Positions 27,281 to 34,467 of a stretch of DNA of 37,101 nt are shown here, piece after piece. The stretch is taken from contig CAJFTW010000143.1 of the NCBI GenBank assembly GCA_904420025.1, positions 1 to 37,101 on the forward strand, written 5' to 3'. This DNA comes from Candidatus Pseudolachnospira avium. Its GTDB lineage: Bacteria; Bacillota; Clostridia; Lachnospirales; Lachnospiraceae. How positions within the stretch are numbered: position 1 is the stretch's first letter; each line of letters opens with the position of its first letter. The notes beneath the pieces were generated by a model. The model did no database searches. It was not told where the DNA came from and was given only the letters and a program-made list of their open reading frames with translations. The position numbers and the translations under genes were made by a program.

Positions 27281-30200
27281 TTACCGCCGGTTCTTTTTTC
27301 TGCTCACGGCGGACAGCAGGGATACCGCTGCCAGGGCACCCAGGAACACCACTACATACATCCCGGTCAGGCTGTTGTCGCCGGTCTTGACCGTTCCGGC
27401 GCCGTCTGCCCCAGCATTCTGGGTCCCAGGCGCCGCTGTATCGTTGAGATTTCCGGTGCCAACGCCGGCATTGTTCCCGGTGTTAGCCCCCGGCTGGTTC
27501 CCGGTGTTATCTTCCGTGTTGTTTCCGGGCTGGTTTCCGGTGTTGTCTTCCGTGTTGTCCCCCGGCTGGTTTCCGGTGTCATCGCCCGGATTGGCCTGGC
27601 CATCGTCCGGGTTGGCCTCCGCCGGCTGGAACACCGCGAACGCGCCGATCTGGCTGGTCTCAAACACCAGTTTCCCATCTGCCAACGTGGCCGGGATTTC
27701 AGCCATGCTGCCGTCCTCGTTCATGAGGTACACTCGGCTTCTTGTTCCTTCGTATCCCTCCGGAAGCGGAATGGACACCGTAATCGGGCCATCCGGCTGT
27801 ACTTCCAGATTATTTTCCAGCAGATACATGTCGTACAGGGCAAATTTCCCCTCCGGCAAGGCAGCAGCCGCCTGGTCGTATCGATTCCCGGAGGAAAGAA
27901 TGGTAACCTCCAGGACCAGGCCGTCCAGAACGCCTTCTTTGCCGGTGACGGTAACGCTGCCTCCGTTGACATCCGGCAGCGTTACATTGCCTTCCTCCGG
28001 CTCCTCCGGTTCCGGCGTATCCGGTTCTGTCCGGATGGTCACATCGCTCATATCATACAGGGTGTTCTTCTGCTCCAGCAGTCGTTCATACGCCACCAAT
28101 GCATAGGTTCCCTGCTCCGTGGCCATCTGGTTGTATCCGCCGTCCGCCGTATGCTGGAAGCCTCCCTCCTCTGCCGTAAAGGAAAGCAGCGCGGTAACCG
28201 GATTTCCTCCCTCCTTGACAAAACGGGGATCCTCCGCCGGGTTGATGCCCAGGGAAGACAGCGCCACAATCACCTGCGCCGTGCTTTCCGCGTTCACCGT
28301 TCCCCAGCTGGCAAAACCGCCGTCTGTCCGCTGCAGCTTAGACAGGCACTCCACCGCCTTGTCCGCCGCGGCTTTGACTTCACTGTCGGTTCCACAGTAA
28401 GGGGCCAGCGCCTGCAGTGCCATAGCCGTCATATCCGGATCCGCTGTTGTTCCGCTCAGCGCCCAGCCGCCGTCTTCCAGCTGCCGGCCCAGTATGTTCG
28501 CAATCAGCTTCTCCCGGGTCACCGGGACCGCGGCGTCACTGTCCGGTATCGCGTAATCATGGGAATCCAGTGCAATCAGCGCCCAGATCGGCCCATTGAT
28601 CCCCTGGCGGGTCACATACCCCATATCCGTCAGGTTCGCGAGCAGATTGTATCCGGCCACATCCGTCACATCATAGCCCAGCGCTGTCAGCGCCAGGATC
28701 ACGCGGGAGTATTCCGTGGATTTGTTTCTGCTGTCCGGCAAAACCCCTTCATTGCTTTCCAGCGCCTCCACGACCTTCTCATAATAATGGGCGTAATAGT
28801 CCTCCGGCACTTCATAGCCCGCCCGGGCCAGCGCCAGCACCGCCCATTCGCCGCCAATGCTGGTTACCTCCGGTTCCGGCACTTTGTCCAGCAGTACGGA
28901 CAGGTAGCGGTCGGTATCCGGCGCGGGGGCCGGCTCTTCCGGTTCTGTAAGCTGCAGATAGCAGATATACGGTTCCTTTTCTCCTTCCTGCACGATCACA
29001 CGGATCAGGCCTTTCTCCGGAATAGAGGAATAAATCCTCTCTTCTCCATTTTCACTGTTGATGTAGATATTGGCATCCTCCGGAGCGTTCACCCGGACCG
29101 TCAGCGCTTCCCCTTCTTCCTGGCCCTCTGCCAGCGAAACCCGGACAACCCCGCCGTTTTCCGGCAAGGCCACTTCCTGGCCGTTGACTACAAGGGATTC
29201 CGGCGCCTGGGTCTGGCCCACCGGCGCTTCCGCCGGGTTCGTTACCCGGTTCACCGCCGTAATCTCGGTAGACTTCTCCCCAATCGCCCCGGCGTAAATA
29301 CTGGAAGCGGTGGCAATCCGGATATAAGAGACGCTGTCCAGCTCCACCGGCATGCCGTTTTCATCCACCGCCCAGCTCAGGTCAAAGGCATCTCCGCCCG
29401 TCGCCACGGTGTCCGGATGATTGTAGGGGTTGGTGGCAACGCTGTTGATGGTTCCGTTGGTATTGACATCCGCATAGCCAAAGTCCGTAAAGACAGCCGC
29501 CGCGCTTCCATAATTATCCTCGGCATTGCTGTTCAGCCGGGGGCCTGTTACGGTCATAGACTGCTCCCGCTCCTCCGTCCAGTCAAAGTACGGGTAGGAG
29601 GCTGCCTGGGGATAGTTATAATTTTCTCCGCTCTCCCCATCCGAGTTGGTCCAGGCCGACTTGCCGTCCCGGTTGGTGTACGTCATGGAATAATCCCAAT
29701 CGTTGTAATCCTCATAGTGGTCAGACCCCGCCAGGGTATACCAGGTTTCTCCGTCCTGGGAGACCTGCACATAGCCCGGCTCATGGGCGCCGGTGCCAAA
29801 GGCGTTCCCGTACACAATAAAATCCGCTCCATAGGGGTTCTTCGGATCATTTTCAATGGGCTTCTCATACTGATAAATGATATAGCCTCCAAAATTTCCC
29901 ACAGAAAGCACCCCGCCGCCGTCCTTCAGCGTGCGCTCCGGCATGGTCCCGTAGTTGGACGCATTGGTATACTGAGAACCGATGCACAGATACTCCACCA
30001 CACGGTCCGGATAAACATCCTTTTCTCCCCGCGGATAAACGGTAAAAGCATACTGGCTGGTGCCGGTGTTGCCCTCCCCGTCCTCCACCTGGAGAATGAT
30101 GTTGGTGGTGGAACGCGCATTGCTTCCTGTACCGGTTATGGGAAGGATGGGCGTGGTGTAAAGAGGATTCCCCTCTTCATCCGCACCGGAAGGCTCCAGC

Positions 30201-33200
30201 AAGTTGGCGTCGGTGACAGATGTCTTATACACCTGGATCCCCTCCGGAACCGTAAAGGTCAGATCCGCCTCCGTCTCCCCGCTGGGGATCAGCGCCGATA
30301 AGGTGTAACGGTCGCTCTGAAAGCCCGGCGCGTAAAACGTTCCGCCTTCCACTTCTGCCGAAAGAATTTTGGCGTCTATGCCCAGCGGCTCCACGCTTTC
30401 CACATAAATCCGGAACTCCTTTTCCGGATTGGCAAAAGGATCCTCCGCGCCTGCCGCCACCTGTTCCGCATGATATTTCTCCGAGTTGACCCGAAGAGTG
30501 ATCACGGCTCCCTTTTCGCCAACCTTAATGGGAGAGCTCTTCCAGTTGGTCACCGCCTCTTCCAGCGGTTCCCCATCCACATAAATCATCGCCCGCTGGC
30601 TTGCCGAACCAAAACGAGGGGAAAGGGAGAGGGTGGTGGTCCGGCTTCCATAAATATACGTTTTATAGGCGGTTACCGAGTTCGACCACCCGGTGAGGGG
30701 CTTTCCGGTTGACCCGGTGGCCAGCTCCTCGGTCTCCTCGTCATAGCGGAACAGCGTTCCCTCCTTGTATCCCAGGTAGGTGGGATAGGCCAGCGCCGTC
30801 TCCCCATTGGGGTAAAGGGTCATGCCGGAAACGGTGCAGGTGGGATTATAAGGGCGGAAAATCCGGAAAGTATAGGTGGTAACATTGTCCTCCTGCCCGG
30901 TGGGATACACCTCAATAGTCACCACATTCTCGCCGGAAGCCAGTACGTTGGCAATATTGACTGCCGCACCGTCCGTCAGCTCCACCTCCTGCTCCGCCCC
31001 TTCACTGGTGCGGTAGCGCAAAACCGCCGTCAGGGATTCCCCGTCAAAATACGGCGTGAACGCCAGTGTCGCATAGGTATAACGGTTTTCCTCTATCTCC
31101 CAGTCATACTCCAGCTGGGCGGCGTTGAAGCCAGCCTTGGCGCTGGCATGGCCAAAATAGCTGTACTGGGTCAGGGCCAGGTCATCCAAATAGGCCTTTC
31201 CTTCCTCTTTTACCTGCAAATACAGAGAGGCCCGAACCGGTTTCTCCGCCGTAGACCGGGAAGAGACTGCCGTCAGATAGGTCTGCCCCGGTTTGCGGAC
31301 CGTCACAAGGCCCTGGGCGTCCACCGTGGCCACCGTCTCATCTGCGCTGGACCAGGTGAAGGTTTCCCCTTCCTCTGCCCCCAGCACCTGCAGCTGTACC
31401 TGCTTTCCTTCCTCAAAAATTACGCTGTCTTCCCCAGGCTGCCCCGCAATCTGAAGGCTTCTCCCGGTAACGGTAACCGGAAACGTGCACTGGATGGAAG
31501 GATCGTACTTGAAGGTAGCGGTAACCTTGGTCGTCCCCAGGGCCAGCGGCGTAATGCTCAGGCCATAGGTTCCCTTGGTGGCAATGCTGCAGATAGACGG
31601 ATCCTCAATCTCATAGGTAAATTCCGTTGCGTACCAGCCCGTAAAAGCATTGGTGATCTCCGCTGGCTTCTGAAGATCCGCATGCTCCGCCAGTTCTGCG
31701 GTCACATCCGCCACTTCCGGCATGGCGGGCAGGATATTAATGGAGACCGAACCCAAGTATACGGTACTGTCCGAGTAGGCAGTGCTGGTCACATAGACCG
31801 TAACATTCTGCCGGGAATCCACATCTCCTGCCGTAAAGGTGCCGTCCCCATTGGCCGTGAGGGCGGAGGGATTGCGGGACTCCCATCCGGTCTCCACCTC
31901 CGCGTCCACATCCAGGGCGAAATCCAGAGAGAAGGTATCATCCTCTGCCGTCCCCTTTATGTAATACAGGGTATTGCCGGACGCAATCAGCGGTTCTCCC
32001 TCCCCAGGCGTAACCGTGGCGCTGGTTCCAATGCACCGGGCCGTGAACACCTCCGACTGGGCATTTCCATCGCTTGCGGTAATTTTATATTCACAGACCG
32101 CCGGCTTTGTGGAAAACAGAATATAATATCGTCCGCTGAAACTGTTGTAGCTAAGATCCACCGGCTCTCCGTCCAGGGTTGCGGAATAGGTCAGTTCATC
32201 TCCGTCCGGATCCTCAAAAATTTCATCCATATAGATATAAACGTAGGTGCCGCCGTACAGATAGGTTTTTCCTTTTTCCTCTGCATACTCTGTTTGGATC
32301 TGCGGGGCTCTGTTGCCGGAAGCCTCGCTCACACGCAGAGAGACGGTGTGGCTGGCCTCCGCCGTACCATCGCTGGCGGTGATTACCACCGTATAGGTGC
32401 CCGCCTGGGGAATCGTGCCGGCATATACGCTGCCATCCAGCGTCTGTTCCAGATCCAGTTCCGCAATTTTCACCGTGTAAGCCAGCGGGTCTCCGTCCGC
32501 GTCGGAAAAGAATTGGCTCAGGTCTACCGAAAATTCTTCCCCTGCCGCCGCCTCCAGCGTATCCGGCGCGTTATCCGCCACCACCGGCCCCTGGTTCTTC
32601 ACCTCCGGCTGCAGCTGGATAGTGACAGAATCCGTATAGACCGTCACCTGGTTGTTGTTCTGGGGATCCATATATTCCAGCTTGGTGGAGATGACAATCT
32701 GGCTGGTGGAGGTGACCGGTATTTCCTGATTAGGGCGATACCTCTCCTCCTTCCCATCCACCCGGACCGTTACCTGGGAGGAATAATTTTCCAGCTCCAC
32801 CTCAAAGGCAATGGAAGAAAGCTCCTCCGGCACCACGCAGGTGTAGCTTCCCTCCTCTTCTCCGGGGACCAGCGCAAGGCTTTCATCCGTCAGCTTCACT
32901 GCTTTGATTTCCGCGCTTTTGCTGTTAAAATCTCCGCCAATGTCCGCTCCCAGCTGGCAGGTATAGACCCAGCGGATGGTATCTCCGTCTTCCACCTGAA
33001 AAGCGGAACAGCCCTGGTTCATATACCAGTCATTCAGACGCACCATCCAGCCAGACTGGGGGCCTGCATCGAATTCTCCAAAATATTCATAGTGCGTTCC
33101 ATTCAGCTCAAAATCTTCCAGCCCAGCCAAATAGAATCCGTCCTCTATCGTGCCTGTGTAATCGCACCCAATGTTCAGAGCATTCAGCAGGCGGACGGTG

Positions 33201-33481
33201 ACCTCCGCCATGTTCTCCCCTTCCTCAAAGGGCACTTGCGTGGCCGGGATGATTTCTCCCAGCGGATTTTGATATAGCTCCTCAATGTAGTCATCCTCCG
33301 GGCGCACGCCATAGTCCTCAAAGGAAATGGTCACATAACCGGCCGGTTTTGCCACATCAAACGTAAGACCATCTGTGTCTATACCCGTCCGTTCGGCGCC
33401 TTCCACCGTTTGGGCCGGCGGCGGCGCCATTCCCAGCACCATCAGGACAGCCAGGAACAGACTTAGAATCCTCTTTTTCAC
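27281..33481 (-). CDS. Giant (2066 aa) sortase-anchored surface protein: DUF4430 + Ig/cadherin-like modules + a putative B12-associated surface-protein module + alpha/alpha-barrel (prenyltransferase/transcobalamin-like) domain
   Basis: Signal peptide; SGWMVRLNDWYMNQGCSAFQVEDGDTIRWVYTCQLGADIGG; QLEDGGWALSGTTADPDMTAMALQALAPY / LQRTDGGFASWGTVNAESTAQVIVALSSLGINP repeats; C-terminal TVKTGDNS + TM + KKNRR. Confidence 0.92.
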   Translation of the reverse strand: MKKRILSLFLAVLMVLGMAPPPAQTVEGAERTGIDTDGLTFDVAKPAGYVTISFEDYGVRPEDDYIEELYQNPLGEIIPATQVPFEEGENMAEVTVRLLNALNIGCDYTGTIEDGFYLAGLEDFELNGTHYEYFGEFDAGPQSGWMVRLNDWYMNQGCSAFQVEDGDTIRWVYTCQLGADIGGDFNSKSAEIKAVKLTDESLALVPGEEEGSYTCVVPEELSSIAFEVELENYSSQVTVRVDGKEERYRPNQEIPVTSTSQIVISTKLEYMDPQNNNQVTVYTDSVTIQLQPEVKNQGPVVADNAPDTLEAAAGEEFSVDLSQFFSDADGDPLAYTVKIAELDLEQTLDGSVYAGTIPQAGTYTVVITASDGTAEASHTVSLRVSEASGNRAPQIQTEYAEEKGKTYLYGGTYVYIYMDEIFEDPDGDELTYSATLDGEPVDLSYNSFSGRYYILFSTKPAVCEYKITASDGNAQSEVFTARCIGTSATVTPGEGEPLIASGNTLYYIKGTAEDDTFSLDFALDVDAEVETGWESRNPSALTANGDGTFTAGDVDSRQNVTVYVTSTAYSDSTVYLGSVSINILPAMPEVADVTAELAEHADLQKPAEITNAFTGWYATEFTYEIEDPSICSIATKGTYGLSITPLALGTTKVTATFKYDPSIQCTFPVTVTGRSLQIAGQPGEDSVIFEEGKQVQLQVLGAEEGETFTWSSADETVATVDAQGLVTVRKPGQTYLTAVSSRSTAEKPVRASLYLQVKEEGKAYLDDLALTQYSYFGHASAKAGFNAAQLEYDWEIEENRYTYATLAFTPYFDGESLTAVLRYRTSEGAEQEVELTDGAAVNIANVLASGENVVTIEVYPTGQEDNVTTYTFRIFRPYNPTCTVSGMTLYPNGETALAYPTYLGYKEGTLFRYDEETEELATGSTGKPLTGWSNSVTAYKTYIYGSRTTTLSLSPRFGSASQRAMIYVDGEPLEEAVTNWKSSPIKVGEKGAVITLRVNSEKYHAEQVAAGAEDPFANPEKEFRIYVESVEPLGIDAKILSAEVEGGTFYAPGFQSDRYTLSALIPSGETEADLTFTVPEGIQVYKTSVTDANLLEPSGADEEGNPLYTTPILPITGTGSNARSTTNIILQVEDGEGNTGTSQYAFTVYPRGEKDVYPDRVVEYLCIGSQYTNASNYGTMPERTLKDGGGVLSVGNFGGYIIYQYEKPIENDPKNPYGADFIVYGNAFGTGAHEPGYVQVSQDGETWYTLAGSDHYEDYNDWDYSMTYTNRDGKSAWTNSDGESGENYNYPQAASYPYFDWTEEREQSMTVTGPRLNSNAEDNYGSAAAVFTDFGYADVNTNGTINSVATNPYNHPDTVATGGDAFDLSWAVDENGMPVELDSVSYIRIATASSIYAGAIGEKSTEITAVNRVTNPAEAPVGQTQAPESLVVNGQEVALPENGGVVRVSLAEGQEEGEALTVRVNAPEDANIYINSENGEERIYSSIPEKGLIRVIVQEGEKEPYICYLQLTEPEEPAPAPDTDRYLSVLLDKVPEPEVTSIGGEWAVLALARAGYEVPEDYYAHYYEKVVEALESNEGVLPDSRNKSTEYSRVILALTALGYDVTDVAGYNLLANLTDMGYVTRQGINGPIWALIALDSHDYAIPDSDAAVPVTREKLIANILGRQLEDGGWALSGTTADPDMTAMALQALAPYCGTDSEVKAAADKAVECLSKLQRTDGGFASWGTVNAESTAQVIVALSSLGINPAEDPRFVKEGGNPVTALLSFTAEEGGFQHTADGGYNQMATEQGTYALVAYERLLEQKNTLYDMSDVTIRTEPDTPEPEEPEEGNVTLPDVNGGSVTVTGKEGVLDGLVLEVTILSSGNRYDQAAAALPEGKFALYDMYLLENNLEVQPDGPITVSIPLPEGYEGTRSRVYLMNEDGSMAEIPATLADGKLVFETSQIGAFAVFQPAEANPDDGQANPGDDTGNQPGDNTEDNTGNQPGNNTEDNTGNQPGANTGNNAGVGTGNLNDTAAPGTQNAGADGAGTVKTGDNSLTGMYVVVFLGALAAVSLLSAVSRKKNRR

Positions 33482-33603
33482 TTTTCTGTCTCCTTTCTAT
33501 CTCGCCTGTTGTTTCCGCAAACAGCCGGCGTCTCTGCTTACGGGATCTATTGCCATGGCATTCCGCCATTGAGGCCCTTTTCTCTGGCCGCGGCTCCTGA
33601 AAA

Positions 33604-33635
33604 TCAAAAAGCCGGACCCCTGTCTGGAGTCCGGC
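33604..33635 (-). terminator. Intrinsic terminator, likely expression platform of the cobalamin riboswitch
   Basis: On minus strand GCCGGACTCC-AGACA-GGGGTCCGGC followed by TTTTTGA. Confidence 0.85.
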
Positions 33636-33679
33636 GCAAATACAGCCATACATCCATGATTCAGGAACGCTAAAGCATG

Positions 33680-33892
33680 ACAACCGAAATTGAGTATCCT
33701 GGCTGACGCCTGGAAAGCTCTCGCCTCCCCATCCGTTTCCTGCCTTCCCATGCTTTCACACAGTGGCTGACTTTCGTCCACGCGGTTTTCCGCGCTTTGG
33801 AACGGCATAACGCTTACAGTACCGTTTCTGTGCGGGGCTTCTCACCCCATTCCTCTTTTCCGCCCATTTTCCCCGGCGGTATTCCGGTTCCT
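33680..33892 (-). ncRNA. Cobalamin riboswitch (RF00174-like), boundaries approximate
   Basis: Minus strand: AAGAGGAATGGGGTGAGAAGCCCCGCACAGAAACGGTACTGTAAGCG ... GTCAGCCACTGTGTGAAAGCATGGGAAGGC ... GCGTCAGCCAGGATAC (B12-box-like). Confidence 0.9.
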
Positions 33893-33970
33893 CTATTCTG
33901 TTATCCAATCTTCCCTAACGGAAAAGCCTCCGCTGCCCGCGGCTTTCCCGCCATCCCCCATTCCTGGGAA

Positions 33971-34001
33971 CAAAAAAACTCTCTACGAATCCGTAGAGAG
34001 T
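33971..34001 (-). terminator. Strong intrinsic terminator ending the upstream structured RNA
   Basis: Minus strand ACTCTCTACGGATTCGTAGAGAGT followed by TTTTTT. Confidence 0.9.
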
Positions 34002-34290
34002 GGTCATTCCGCTGCTGTGCGCTTTTGCTCCCACGGATCTGACGAATTTCACGCCATATTCCATGAGACAGTAGGCATTTCGGGCTTTACCGAACGTCAG
34101 GACGCATCTCCTGCCTGGCTCCGGAGTTTCACCGGATCTCCTCTTAGCGCTGTACACAGTACGCGGCTGTTTCATGTTTCACTGATATTTCCAACTGGCT
34201 GCTATCCTTACAGACATTTTCGTTTTCCCCAGCATCACCTCTTTAAAAATGACCTATCGGAAAACGAAAATGTGTCTTTTCTGAAAATTC
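33971..34290 (-). ncRNA. Unidentified structured RNA (~320 nt) with own promoter and terminator; family uncertain
   Basis: Promoter plus terminator bracket a region dense in hairpins: UCCGGUGAAACUCCGGA, AGGAGAUGCGUCCU, UUCGGUAAAGCCCGAA nested in AGGC...GCCU, GUACUGUGUAC; 15-bp perfect inverted repeat 34214..34228/34259..34273; no convincing ORF. Confidence 0.6.
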
Positions 34291-34296
34291 AAATAT

Positions 34297-34325
34297 AGAA
34301 TAATACATTCCTTTTAAATTGTCAA
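34297..34325 (-). promoter_or_regulatory. Sigma-A promoter driving the structured RNA
   Basis: TTGACA (34320..34325) - 17 nt - TATTCT (34297..34302). Confidence 0.75.
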
Positions 34326-34345
34326 TCGTAAATTTAAATGAACGT

Positions 34346-34362
34346 TTCCCGTAATTTGGGAA
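34346..34362. promoter_or_regulatory. Dyad TTCCCGTAATTTGGGAA upstream of the alpha-galactosidase gene
   Basis: Inverted repeat TTCCC-N7-GGGAA followed by another TTTTCCC. Confidence 0.25.
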
Positions 34363-34467
34363 TTATTTTCCCGTTCCATTCCTTCCACTTGACGAATCCG
34401 CAAAAGCATAGTATGTTTCAACTGTGCCCTGATTTACCACGGGTATCCTCAGCAAAGGAGAGATGCT

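Noticed and set aside
28151-33277. Very long plus-strand ORFs (28151..30301, 31148..33277) antisense to the giant surface protein, and similar mirror ORFs at 450..2033, 1843..3045, 11772..13178, 13964..15217
   Set aside because: Their translations are low-complexity/basic with no recognisable motifs, while the opposite strand encodes clear domain proteins; typical shadow ORFs from GC-rich codon usage.
33497-34175. Short minus-strand ORFs (33497..33808, 33357..33683, 33915..34175) in the leader region
   Set aside because: They fall on the cobalamin riboswitch and the structured RNA/terminators; no good RBS or protein similarity.
33971-34290. A second cobalamin riboswitch in tandem
   Set aside because: A GGTGAAACTCCGG segment is superficially similar, but the ACTGTAA core partner, GGGAAGGC and a B12 box in the right order are missing.
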